64,000 nt of DNA from Pseudomonadota bacterium (lineage in GTDB: Bacteria > Pseudomonadota > Gammaproteobacteria > Nitrosococcales > Methylophagaceae), in the NCBI GenBank assembly GCA_030576275.1, contig JALIBN010000032.1:37485-101484 (forward strand), read 5' to 3'. Position 1 is the first letter of the stretch, and each line of letters begins with the position of its first letter. The notes under the pieces were generated by a model. It worked only from the letters and a program-made list of their open reading frames with translations, was not told the DNA's origin and ran no database searches. Shown here in pieces: positions 37,325 through 46,191 of this stretch. Made by a program: the position numbers and the translations under genes.

Positions 37325-38236
37325 ATGCGCCGATTTTGGCCGCTTTTTTTATTTTTGATTATTTTTGTCGTGGCAGTGATTGGTGTCAATTCTCAGTCCA
37401 CCACTAAATCGCCATCCAATCAGACCTCACAACGCATTATTAGCCTTGCACCTAGCATTACTGAATCCCTATTTGCATTAGGCTTAGGTGATAAAGTTGT
37501 GGCGGTGACAGATTACTGTGACTTTCCAGCTCAAGTAAACTCGCTCCCTAAAGTCGGCGGATTTATTAATCCCAATCTCGAAACTATTATTGCTCTGCAA
37601 CCTGATCTGGTCATTTTGCTTGCCAATCAGCAACGCGTTGTCGAACAATTACAACAGCTCAATATCCCAACCTTGCCTGTCCTCAATACGTCGCTGGATG
37701 ATATAAAACGTACTATAGCAGTCATAGGAAAACAGACTCATCATCAGCAACAAGCTGATGAATTGCTTAATAAAATCAATCAGAAAATAGACTTTATCGC
37801 TGAAAAAACAAAAGGCTTAGATCGCCCTAGCGTCATGATAACGATGGGCCACAGCATTGATTCGCAGCATATGAAACAAATTTTTATTGCTGGGCAACAT
37901 GATTTTTATAATGATCTAATCACCCTAGCCGGCGGCCAGAATGTCTATAAAGCCCAGCAACCCAGCGTACCTTCTTTATCGGTTGAAGGCATTATGCAAC
38001 TCAATCCACAGATAATTTTTGATATTTACCCTGAAGCTTCTGATCACAATTCAGATCTTATTCAGGTGTTACTGCAATGGAAGAACTTAAAGTATGTCGA
38101 TGCCATAAAAAATAATCGCATTCATATCATCGAACAAAACTATGCAACCATTCCAGGTCCACGTATTTTTTTGTTGCTAGATCAATTAGCCCGTTTAATT
38201 CATCCCGAAGTTGATTGGGAAGCCAGCGCATCATGA
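37325..38236 (+). CDS. btuF: Class III substrate-binding protein, cobalamin type (BtuF-like)
   Basis: 303 residues, class III periplasmic-binding fold. It has an N-terminal membrane helix (about 4-22) and no lipobox Cys, so it is either exported with an uncleaved anchor or cleaved by another signal peptidase. The domain begins R-I-I-S-L-A-P-S-I-T-E-S-L-F-A-L-G and contains D-Y-C-D-F-P and K-V-G-G-F-I-N-P-N, the pattern of BtuF-like receptors. First of three genes of a B12/siderophore-type importer. No riboswitch was seen in the 68 bases upstream, so the B12 assignment is by similarity only. Confidence 0.8.
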   Translation: MRRFWPLFLFLIIFVVAVIGVNSQSTTKSPSNQTSQRIISLAPSITESLFALGLGDKVVAVTDYCDFPAQVNSLPKVGGFINPNLETIIALQPDLVILLANQQRVVEQLQQLNIPTLPVLNTSLDDIKRTIAVIGKQTHHQQQADELLNKINQKIDFIAEKTKGLDRPSVMITMGHSIDSQHMKQIFIAGQHDFYNDLITLAGGQNVYKAQQPSVPSLSVEGIMQLNPQIIFDIYPEASDHNSDLIQVLLQWKNLKYVDAIKNNRIHIIEQNYATIPGPRIFLLLDQLARLIHPEVDWEASAS

Positions 38237-39030
38237 ACGGTATGCTAAATGTTCAAGAGCTGAATGTAGAAGTGGCGAGTAAAAAATTAATTTCAGATAT
38301 CAGTTTTGGACTGGAACAAGGTGATTACCTGTGTGTTTTAGGGCCCAATGGCGCAGGTAAAAGCACTTTATTAAAAGCATTAATGGGCATAGTCAAAACG
38401 GCATCTGGCGATATAACACTTAATCAACAATCCGTGTCACAGCTTAGTCAAAAACAACTTGCCCAACATATTAGTTATGTACCGCAAGCGCATGGTCGTC
38501 AGCTGAACTTTAACGTGGCTGACTTCATTAAAATGGGCCGTTTCCCCTATCACTCAGCTTTCTCTGATTGGACATCAACAGATAAACAGGCGATGGACCG
38601 CGCTATCGATATCACCAAAACCTCTGATTTTTTATCACGACAAATGCAAACCTTAAGTGGCGGTGAATCTCAACGAGTAATGATTGCCGCAGCGTTATGC
38701 CAACAAACACCTTTATTATTATTAGATGAGCCGACAAGCTTTCTTGATCCGCTTCATCAAGTAGAAGTACACCAACTTATTCGTCAACTTAATCAACAAC
38801 ACAACATCAGCATTATCGAGGTCAGCCATGATTTAAACCATGCCGCACATCACAGCAAACATATTTTGGCACTCAAAAATGGTAAAACACTTTGGTATGG
38901 ACAATCAGCTGAATTATTACAATCCTCTCATTTGCAAGATCTCTATGATCAACAGTTTGTATTTACCCCGCACCCACAAACCGGCGCAATGGTGGCATTA
39001 CCCTGTGAACTTTCTAATGATGTGTCATGA
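38233..39030 (+). CDS. btuD: ABC importer ATPase (BtuD/FecE type)
   Basis: 265 residues from the ATG at 38233, overlapping the binding-protein stop by four bases; a TTG 18 bases earlier is less likely. Walker A is G-P-N-G-A-G-K-S-T, the Q-loop Y-V-P-Q-A, signature L-S-G-G-E-S-Q-R, Walker B L-L-L-L-D-E-P-T-S, and H-loop E-V-S-H-D-L. It energises the BtuC-like permease encoded just downstream. Confidence 0.92.
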   Translation: MNGMLNVQELNVEVASKKLISDISFGLEQGDYLCVLGPNGAGKSTLLKALMGIVKTASGDITLNQQSVSQLSQKQLAQHISYVPQAHGRQLNFNVADFIKMGRFPYHSAFSDWTSTDKQAMDRAIDITKTSDFLSRQMQTLSGGESQRVMIAAALCQQTPLLLLDEPTSFLDPLHQVEVHQLIRQLNQQHNISIIEVSHDLNHAAHHSKHILALKNGKTLWYGQSAELLQSSHLQDLYDQQFVFTPHPQTGAMVALPCELSNDVS

Positions 39031-39992
39031 AACCATTTAATATTTTAATCTTAATTTTAGTCGCTACTATCTCCATATTATTGATCAGCCCTTACTTGGG
39101 ACTCAATAGTTCAACGAACGCTGAAATTCAGCAACATATCCTCACCCAACTGCGTATCCCTCGGATATTGTTTGCCTTTATTGCCGGTGCAGGATTAGCG
39201 GTATGTGGCATGGTATTTCAGGCCATGTTTCGTAATCCCCTCGCCACACCTTTTACCCTTGGCGTGGCTAGCGGTGCCTCACTGGGCGCAGCGCTTTATG
39301 TATTCCTCGGATTCAGCTTTTCGATAATGAGCATCGATGGTAGTACTTTCGCGGCCTTTTTAGGCTCCTTAATCGCTATCAGTTTTGTCTACAGCATTAG
39401 TCGTTTACGCAGTGGATTTTCAACAGAAACATTGTTACTCACCGGCGTTGCCATCAGTTTCTTTTTTTCCAGCCTTATTTTATTCACTCAATACATGAGT
39501 AATGTCAGCGATTCATTCCAAATTTTACGCTGGTTAATGGGTAGCTTAACAACGGTGGGCTATCGAGATGTTTTACAATTGCTACCGTTTGTGAGTGTTT
39601 GTATTGCTGTTATTTTATGGTTAAGTCGTGAGCTTAACCTACTAATGGCAGGCGATGATATTGCACTCAGTCGGGGACTGGCCGTTCAAAAAACACGATA
39701 TCTATTATTCTTTGTGACCTCTTTATGTGTCGGTGCGATTGTTGCCTTATGTGGTCCAATTGGCTTCATTGGTATGATGGTGCCCCATATCTGCCGCTTA
39801 TTAATTGGGAGTGACCATCATTGGTTAACCCCTGCTACATTACTCTTTGGCGGTAGTTTTCTTATCATATGTGACTCCATTGCTCGACTCATTATTGCAC
39901 CGGCAGAAATCCCTGTCGGCGTCATCACTACCCTACTCGGTGGCCCTTTCTTTTTATGGTTATTAATTAAGTCTAGAAATAAATCATTTTAG
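39027..39992 (+). CDS. btuC: ABC importer permease (BtuC/FecCD family)
   Basis: 321 residues with about ten helices, family signatures R-I-P-R-I-L-F-A-F-I-A-G-A-G, F-R-N-P-L-A-T-P-F-T-L-G-V-A-S-G-A-S-L-G and G-P-I-G-F-I-G-M-M-V-P-H-I-C-R (the coupling helix with the ATPase). Overlaps the ATPase stop by four bases. With its partners it forms a complete cobalamin- or siderophore-type importer. Confidence 0.92.
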   Translation: MKPFNILILILVATISILLISPYLGLNSSTNAEIQQHILTQLRIPRILFAFIAGAGLAVCGMVFQAMFRNPLATPFTLGVASGASLGAALYVFLGFSFSIMSIDGSTFAAFLGSLIAISFVYSISRLRSGFSTETLLLTGVAISFFFSSLILFTQYMSNVSDSFQILRWLMGSLTTVGYRDVLQLLPFVSVCIAVILWLSRELNLLMAGDDIALSRGLAVQKTRYLLFFVTSLCVGAIVALCGPIGFIGMMVPHICRLLIGSDHHWLTPATLLFGGSFLIICDSIARLIIAPAEIPVGVITTLLGGPFFLWLLIKSRNKSF

Positions 39993-40083
39993 ATTTATAC
40001 GCATCCAATATCTGGTCACTACTTTCGAATAATTAGCCTGAAAAAACTGCTATCATTAGCCTAAATTAATGCTCGAGACTATT

Positions 40084-40962
40084 ATGAAAACTATTCCTAT
40101 TCGCTTCTTAAGCCTACTCTTCATACTGTTACCCGTTTTAGCTTCTGCCGAGAGTCCCATCTTAGTTCCCGCATGGCAGTCGCAAGCTACGTTCGAACAT
40201 CCAGAATCAGTGGTTTATGACTCACAGCATGATCTGCTTTTTGTCTCTAATGTTAACGGCGCTCCTAATGAGGTTGATGGTAATGGTTATATTTCACAAT
40301 TATCAGTCGACGGTAAACTTATTGAACAACATTGGTTAACAGGCTTAGATGCACCTAAAGGTTTAACAATTGTCGGTGACACATTATATGTCGCGGATAT
40401 AAACCAATTGGTCGCCATCGACATAAAGCATAAAAAAATCAGCAAGCGTTATCCTGTCAGCGATGCTAAATTTTTAAATGATGTTGTTGCTGATACCGCT
40501 GGTAATGTCTATGTATCTGACATGTTAACCAACACCATACATCGTTTAACACAGGGGAAATTTGAAGTCTGGCTTCATGATGACGCCTTAGAATATCCTA
40601 ATGGCCTATTAATTGAAGGCGATAATCTGATCGTCGCTAGTTGGGGTGTTATGACTGATGATTTTGTCACTGATAACGCTGGTCATTTAAAAACAATTGA
40701 CATTGCTAGTAAAAAAATTCAAAGCCTCGGTGATAAAACACCTGTCGGTAATCTTGACGGTTTAGAATCAGACGGCGAAGGTAACTATTTTGTAACGGAT
40801 TGGATGGTAGGTAAATTACTACACATCGAGCCAAGCGGAATTAGTAAAACATTAATCTCACTCGAACCAGGAAGTGCCGATCTCACTGTATTGGCACAAC
40901 AGAAGCTGGTAATCATTCCGATTATGTTGTCTAACAACATTGTCGCCTACCGTATTAAATAA
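40084..40962 (+). CDS. Secreted SMP-30/NHL-like beta-propeller protein
   Basis: 292 residues from ATG 40084. A signal peptide (about 1-20, V-L-A-S-A-E) is followed by a six-bladed-propeller pattern: P-E-S-V-V-Y-D, L-F-V-S-N-V-N-G, D-A-P-K-G-L, L-Y-V-A-D-I, Y-V-S-D-M-L-T-N-T-I, Y-P-N-G-L and G-N-L-D-G-L-E-S-D-G-E-G-N-Y-F-V-T-D. Relatives are gluconolactonase/SMP-30-like hydrolases, but the substrate is unknown. The next gene starts 11 bases after its stop. Confidence 0.75.
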   Translation: MKTIPIRFLSLLFILLPVLASAESPILVPAWQSQATFEHPESVVYDSQHDLLFVSNVNGAPNEVDGNGYISQLSVDGKLIEQHWLTGLDAPKGLTIVGDTLYVADINQLVAIDIKHKKISKRYPVSDAKFLNDVVADTAGNVYVSDMLTNTIHRLTQGKFEVWLHDDALEYPNGLLIEGDNLIVASWGVMTDDFVTDNAGHLKTIDIASKKIQSLGDKTPVGNLDGLESDGEGNYFVTDWMVGKLLHIEPSGISKTLISLEPGSADLTVLAQQKLVIIPIMLSNNIVAYRIK

Positions 40963-40972
40963 GTATTTACCT

Positions 40973-42211
40973 ATGACTTTTGATGACCTTTTCCTTGATG
41001 ATGCCCTATTAAACGCGCTTAATAGCCTTGATTTTAAAGTACCTACTGCCGTGCAAGAGGCTGCGATTCCATTTATTTTGCAAGGCAAAGATGTTTTAGC
41101 TGGCGCGGCAACAGGCACCGGCAAAACGGCTGCATTTGTATTACCTGCTTTACAACTACTGATTGATACCCCCAATCGTGAAAAAGACCGATTTCCTCGC
41201 ATCTTGATCTTAGCGCCAACGCGAGAATTAGCATTTCAAATTCAACATGTCGTTAAACAATTGAGCAAACAACTCGACGTCAATACTTCAATTGTCACTG
41301 GTGGTTTTTCACAATATAAACAAGCTGAATTTTTACAAAATGCATGCGATATTATCATCGCAACACCAGGTCGATTATTAAACTTGGTCGCTGATGAGGC
41401 TATTGATTTATCTGATATTGACATGGTCATTATTGATGAAGCGGATCGCATGCTTGATATGGGCCAAGGGCCTGATGTAATGACATTGCTAGGCACAATA
41501 TCCAATGGTTTTCAGGCCTGCTTATTCTCGGCGACACTTGCCGGTTCTGGCGTAAAGATTTTTGCTGAAGAAATACTAACTGATGCTGAAATCGTTCAAA
41601 TCAATGCCGCGAATGAAAAATCTGATCAAGTCACACAGCTTGTTTATTTTGCTGATAATAAAGAGCATAAACAGGCATTATTACTCGCCAGTATCAATGA
41701 ACCGAGCTGTACCAGTGCCATTGTATTTTGTAATAAAAAGGAGCGTGCCGAAGAAATTACCGAGTGGTTGCAATCAAAAAATGTCTCGGCTCAAGTGATG
41801 CATGGTGACTTCAATCAAGCGACACGTCTCGATAAAACGCGTAAATTTCGTATCGGCCAAATTAAAGTGATGGTGGCTACGGATGTTGCTTCTCGTGGTT
41901 TAGATTTAACTAATATCAGTCATGTTATAAATTACGATCTTCCATTCAGAGGTGATATTTATATTCATCGAATTGGCCGAACTGGACGGGCAGCTCAAAC
42001 AGGGGTTGCCATCAATTTAGTCGAACATAATGACAAAGATCGCTTAGATAGAATCGAATATCATCTCCAATATAAATTGACCGTAGCTAAAATGAAAGGT
42101 TTAGCGGCTCAATCCAAAACCGGCAAAAATAAAATCAAAAAGAAAGATGACTCAAAACCGCGTTATGTATCTAAGAAAGATCGAGTGGAAACGGCTTCAG
42201 ATAGCGAATAA
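40973..42211 (+). CDS. srmB: DEAD-box RNA helicase, SrmB-like
   Basis: 412 residues from ATG 40973, where the N-terminal F-x-x-L-x-L-D-x-x-L pattern (F-D-D-L-F-L-D-D-A-L-L) begins. The Q motif is V-P-T-A-V-Q-E-A-A-I, motif I A-T-G-T-G-K-T-A-A, DEAD in V-I-I-D-E-A-D-R-M-L-D-M-G, motif III F-S-A-T-L, and motifs V-VI in R-G-L-D-L and H-R-I-G-R-T-G-R. The basic C-tail (K-N-K-I-K-K-K) fits SrmB, a helicase of 50S ribosome assembly, although other DEAD helicases are possible. Confidence 0.85.
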   Translation: MTFDDLFLDDALLNALNSLDFKVPTAVQEAAIPFILQGKDVLAGAATGTGKTAAFVLPALQLLIDTPNREKDRFPRILILAPTRELAFQIQHVVKQLSKQLDVNTSIVTGGFSQYKQAEFLQNACDIIIATPGRLLNLVADEAIDLSDIDMVIIDEADRMLDMGQGPDVMTLLGTISNGFQACLFSATLAGSGVKIFAEEILTDAEIVQINAANEKSDQVTQLVYFADNKEHKQALLLASINEPSCTSAIVFCNKKERAEEITEWLQSKNVSAQVMHGDFNQATRLDKTRKFRIGQIKVMVATDVASRGLDLTNISHVINYDLPFRGDIYIHRIGRTGRAAQTGVAINLVEHNDKDRLDRIEYHLQYKLTVAKMKGLAAQSKTGKNKIKKKDDSKPRYVSKKDRVETASDSE

Positions 42212-42214
42212 GGC

Positions 42215-42676
42215 ATGACGGCGCAACAGCTACGTTGGTTATTGGTTGTCGCATCATTACTGCTGCTAGGTGGCTTCATCAGCCCGATAATGACTATTAC
42301 CCAGTTAGTATGGATCAATCATTCATTTTCTATCGTGTCAGGTATTTGGCAGTTATGGCAAGATGGCCATATCATTCTATTTCTTCTTGTCGCCGGATTC
42401 AGCATTATCCTGCCGATAGCTAAAATAATATTATTATTTAATTTACTGCACACCAAGACCACACAAGTTCATCACCGTAAAAAATTACTACAACTGATGC
42501 ATAACTATGGTCGATGGGCGATGCTCGATGTGATGGTCGTAGCCATGCTCATTGTCAGTGTCAAACTAGGCGCTATTGCCAGCATACAAATACATGCTGG
42601 TTTATATGTGTTTGGCGCTGCGGTATTACTGATAATGTTAATTACACATCAGGTTGTAAAACTTTACGAAGAGTAA
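42215..42676 (+). CDS. PqiA-domain membrane protein
   Basis: 153 residues with four helices and the PqiA signatures L-L-L-G-G-F-I-S-P-I-M-T-I-T, F-L-L-V-A-G-F-S-I-I-L-P-I-A-K and the amphipathic Y-G-R-W-A-M-L-D-V-M-V-V-A. It is one PqiA half, while E. coli PqiA has two. PqiA/YebS proteins act with MCE-domain proteins in lipid transport between membranes, but no MCE gene is adjacent. ATG three bases after the helicase stop, so cotranscribed with it. Confidence 0.85.
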   Translation: MTAQQLRWLLVVASLLLLGGFISPIMTITQLVWINHSFSIVSGIWQLWQDGHIILFLLVAGFSIILPIAKIILLFNLLHTKTTQVHHRKKLLQLMHNYGRWAMLDVMVVAMLIVSVKLGAIASIQIHAGLYVFGAAVLLIMLITHQVVKLYEE

Positions 42677-42720
42677 TACAAAGATACCTGAGTAATTTTT
42701 GAACACGAAAAATCATTAGC

Positions 42721-44037
42721 TTACTGTTTTATCAACGCTGGAATAAAACCTTGTTCCAGATCTGTTGCAACATAATCATTTGCATAGCCATACCCGACCA
42801 CAGCGACTAATACATCGCCACAAAAGATTAAGGGAATACGGTTACGTTGCCAGGTAGGAACCTGCCATTGTTGAAACAAATGCTTAAGACTTTTATGTTG
42901 CAGTTGCCCTGCCAATACGATCTGTTCGCCACCACAGCGAAAGTGAACTGTAAGCCCGCGTGACAAGGTTTTTGATGATAAGCCCTGCCCTATCACCGTT
43001 TGCCATGTTAACGTATCGCTAGAGGCTAAGCTGATGGGTTCTAAACCATTACATTCAGTGATTTCAGCAGGATTATGTCTCGATAATGGCAACATTAAAT
43101 AAAGATCATCTTGATAACGCCGTACTTCAACACCAATCCACGACACTAGTGGTGTTTTATCAGCTGCAGCAAAGCAGACTTCATCAATAATCCGATGAAG
43201 ATTTGTCGTTGAAGGCAAAACATAATTTTGCGATTCAATGTAATAACGTAAGACATTACGTTGCCTTGCTGGTGATAATAACAGTAAGGATGAAATAGAT
43301 AATGAGTCTTTTTGCGTCAATAATAACGGCAAATCTTGCTGGGCAAGTTCGATCATTAACTCACTCGCTTCGGCGCAGTGTTGTGCTGAACGACTCAGCG
43401 TTTTAGCGGCACTAGGCCAGCGACGCTCAATGAGAGGCCAAAGATCATGACGAATATAGTTACGATTCCAGCGAGTTTCAACATTACTCGGATCTTCCAT
43501 CCATTGCAGTTTATGTTGTTTTGCATACGCAATTATGTCGGCTTGTGCTACCGCGAGTAAAGGCCGAATTAAGGTAACAGTATTAAGTTGTGATTCAGTT
43601 GCCATCGCCGACAGACCTTTCGGGCCAGCCCCACGTAGCAGTTGTAATAATAGGGTTTCTGCTTGATCGTGTTGATGTTGAGCGGTCAGCACTACATCTT
43701 CAGGGCTAACTAAGGTGGCAATCCCATTATAGCGAGCTTTCCTTGCAGCAGCCTCCAACCCTAAGTTAGCAATATCGGTAACGTCGACAGACAAGCACTG
43801 AAAATTCACCTTTAATGCCATACAAATTGTTGCACAATGCTTTGCCCATTTTGCTGATTCAGACTGTAGGCCATGATCAATATGTACAACGTCTAAATCA
43901 GCTAATTCTCTAGAGTTACTGGTGGCTAATAGATGAAGCAATACATGGGAGTCAACGCCGCCACTATATGCTAGCCAGATTTTTTTACCTTTAGCTAGCC
44001 TTAAAATATCGGCAAGGACTGACTGTGGATTCAGCAT
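42721..44037 (-). CDS. tilS: tRNA(Ile)-lysidine synthase
   Basis: 438 residues. The PP-loop S-G-G-V-D-S near residues 24-29 binds ATP, and L-T-A-Q-H-Q-H-D-Q-A-E-T and G-A-G-P-K-G-L-S-A-M follow. N-R-N-Y-I-R-H-D-L-W-P marks the catalytic domain and the C-terminal domain (to G-Y-A-N-D) completes the fold. It makes lysidine-34 so that tRNA-Ile2 reads AUA. It lies 17 bases downstream of accA on the minus strand. Confidence 0.95.
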   Translation of the reverse strand: MLNPQSVLADILRLAKGKKIWLAYSGGVDSHVLLHLLATSNSRELADLDVVHIDHGLQSESAKWAKHCATICMALKVNFQCLSVDVTDIANLGLEAAARKARYNGIATLVSPEDVVLTAQHQHDQAETLLLQLLRGAGPKGLSAMATESQLNTVTLIRPLLAVAQADIIAYAKQHKLQWMEDPSNVETRWNRNYIRHDLWPLIERRWPSAAKTLSRSAQHCAEASELMIELAQQDLPLLLTQKDSLSISSLLLLSPARQRNVLRYYIESQNYVLPSTTNLHRIIDEVCFAAADKTPLVSWIGVEVRRYQDDLYLMLPLSRHNPAEITECNGLEPISLASSDTLTWQTVIGQGLSSKTLSRGLTVHFRCGGEQIVLAGQLQHKSLKHLFQQWQVPTWQRNRIPLIFCGDVLVAVVGYGYANDYVATDLEQGFIPALIKQ

Positions 44038-44054
44038 TATTTGATATGGGTAGC

Positions 44055-45011
44055 TTAGCCCTCAAACTCACCATAACTAAGTAAGCGTTTTTGACGTTTT
44101 TCGACCAAACTAGCAACTGGCATAGCTTCTAAATCACGCAGCTTGATTTCAAGCGCATCTCTTACCCGTTCAGCCATTTCATCTAAATCACGATGAGCTC
44201 CACCCAAGGGTTCAGGAATAATACGATCAATAAGACCAAATCCTTTAAGCCGGTCAGAGGTAACGCCTAGTGTTTCAGCAGCATCGGCGGCCCTTTCAGC
44301 GCTTTTCCATAAAATAGATGCACAACCTTCTGGTGAAATGACCGAATAAACACTGTATTGCAACATCATTAAATGATCGCAGACACCGATAGCTAATGCT
44401 CCACCAGAACCACCTTCTCCAATAACTGTACTGATAATCGGTGTTTTAAGCTGCGACATTTCAAATAAATTACGAGCAATGGCTTCACTTTGACCACGTT
44501 CTTCAGCGCCAATACCCGGATAAGCCCCTGGCGTGTCAATAAAGGTTAATACTGGCAAACCAAAACGTTCTGCCATTTTCATTACTCGCAAGGCTTTTCG
44601 GTAACCTTCTGGCCGGGGCATACCAAAATTACGAGCAATTTTTTCTTTAGTATCACGACCTTTTTGATGACCAATGACGACAACTGAACGGCCGTTTAAT
44701 CGGCCAATACCTGTAATAAGTGCGGCATCGTCAGCATAAGCACGGTCACCATGCAATTCTTCAAAATCAGTGATAATGCGATGAATATAATCTAAGGTGT
44801 AAGGACGTTGAGGATGACGAGCCATTTGGGTGGTTTGCCATGGAGTCAGTGATGAGAAAATCGACTTAGTCAATGACTCACTCTTTTCTTTTAACTTTTG
44901 AATTTCCTCAGTAATGTTTAAATCGCTGTCGTTGCTCATGTAACGCAGTTCATCGATTTTTGCTTCTAATTCAGCAATAGGTTGTTCATAGTCTAAGAAA
45001 TTTACTTGCAT
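44055..45011 (-). CDS. accA: Acetyl-CoA carboxylase carboxyltransferase subunit alpha
   Basis: 318 residues (E. coli 319) from ATG 45009-45011, preceded by AAGGTAAC; the open frame above (to 45053) is not family-like. Starts N-F-L-D-Y-E-Q-P-I and contains [30 protein letters not shown] and [14 protein letters not shown]. It transfers CO2 to acetyl-CoA with AccD for fatty acid synthesis. Confidence 0.96.
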   Translation of the reverse strand: MQVNFLDYEQPIAELEAKIDELRYMSNDSDLNITEEIQKLKEKSESLTKSIFSSLTPWQTTQMARHPQRPYTLDYIHRIITDFEELHGDRAYADDAALITGIGRLNGRSVVVIGHQKGRDTKEKIARNFGMPRPEGYRKALRVMKMAERFGLPVLTFIDTPGAYPGIGAEERGQSEAIARNLFEMSQLKTPIISTVIGEGGSGGALAIGVCDHLMMLQYSVYSVISPEGCASILWKSAERAADAAETLGVTSDRLKGFGLIDRIIPEPLGGAHRDLDEMAERVRDALEIKLRDLEAMPVASLVEKRQKRLLSYGEFEG

Positions 45012-45071
45012 TTTTGTTACCTTAAATTTGAAATCTTTCAGGGAATTATACACGCTTAATTCCAGAGCGCT

Positions 45072-46172
45072 TTATCCCAATATCAGTTCATTTGTATCAT
45101 CATCTACAACACCAGCACCCATTCTAATGGCTAAACTTAAATCATTCTTAGAATCGGCATTACTGATCGCCTCTTCAAGTGTAATTTTACCATCATGGTA
45201 TAGCTCCAATAATGCTTGATCAAAGGTAACCATCCCTTCATCCTTACTTTCGGTCATCGCTACTTTAATTTCTCCCACACTACCTTTTGCGATTAACTCA
45301 GCAATATAAGGGGTGTTTAACATAACCTCTACTGCCGGCACGCGAGATTTATCTTTCGCTCCGATTAACAAGCGTTGGGAAATAATTGCACGCATATTAA
45401 GAGACATATCCATCATTAGCTGACGATGTGCGGCTTCAGGAAAGAAATTCATAATTCGGTCTAAAGTCTGATTTGCATTGTTTGCATGTAAAGTAGCTAA
45501 ACATAAGTGACCTGTTTCAGCATAAGTGATAGCAAATTTCATAGTATGCATATCGCGAATCTCACCAATCAAGATAACATCAGGAGCCTCCCGCAAAGCG
45601 TTTTTCAAAGCATTGCCATAAGACAAGGTATCAATACCTACTTCACGCTGTTGAACGATGGATTTGTCATGGTTATGAATAAACTCTAGTGGATCTTCAA
45701 TCGTTAAAATATGAGATGCAGAGTTTCGATTACGATGACCAATCATTGCGGCTAAAGTGGTTGATTTACCTGAGCCAGTTGCACCAACCACCAATACTAA
45801 TCCCCTTTTCTCCATGATTATATCGCCCAATACCGGCGGCAAATTCATCTCTTCAAAACGTGGAATATGAGCTTGGATATAGCGAATAACAATTGAAACT
45901 TCTCCGCGTTGAAGAAAAATATTCACCCTGAATCGACCGACATTCTTTAAAGGAATGGCAAAGTTCATTTCCAAGGTTTCTTCAAACTCAATTGCTTGCT
46001 CAGAAGACATGATTGTATAAGCTAATTCTTTAATCTCACCTGGAAGCATCTTCTGCGCGCCTACAGGGCGAATTGCTCCTTCAATTTTAATCTGCGGTTC
46101 CGTTCCCGTGCAAAAAAACAAATCTGAAGCACTTTTGTCGGCCATCAATTTTAAATACGGTATTATATCCAT
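45072..46172 (-). CDS. pilU: Type IV pilus retraction ATPase, PilU-like
   Basis: 366 residues from ATG 46170-46172; the frame opens 69 bases earlier but the extra residues do not match. Walker A is G-A-T-G-S-G-K-S-T, the Asp box D-V-I-L-I-G-E-I-R-D, the His box L-A-T-L-H-A-N-N-A-N-Q. The start D-I-I-P-Y-L-K-L-M and the long Q-R-L-L-I-G tail fit PilU, the accessory retraction motor, better than PilT. No pilin or pilC gene is in the window. The preceding pilB-like gene is on the same strand and 19 bases away. Confidence 0.88.
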   Translation of the reverse strand: MDIIPYLKLMADKSASDLFFCTGTEPQIKIEGAIRPVGAQKMLPGEIKELAYTIMSSEQAIEFEETLEMNFAIPLKNVGRFRVNIFLQRGEVSIVIRYIQAHIPRFEEMNLPPVLGDIIMEKRGLVLVVGATGSGKSTTLAAMIGHRNRNSASHILTIEDPLEFIHNHDKSIVQQREVGIDTLSYGNALKNALREAPDVILIGEIRDMHTMKFAITYAETGHLCLATLHANNANQTLDRIMNFFPEAAHRQLMMDMSLNMRAIISQRLLIGAKDKSRVPAVEVMLNTPYIAELIAKGSVGEIKVAMTESKDEGMVTFDQALLELYHDGKITLEEAISNADSKNDLSLAIRMGAGVVDDDTNELILG

Positions 46173-46191
46173 CGTAAATTCTCTTTTAGAT

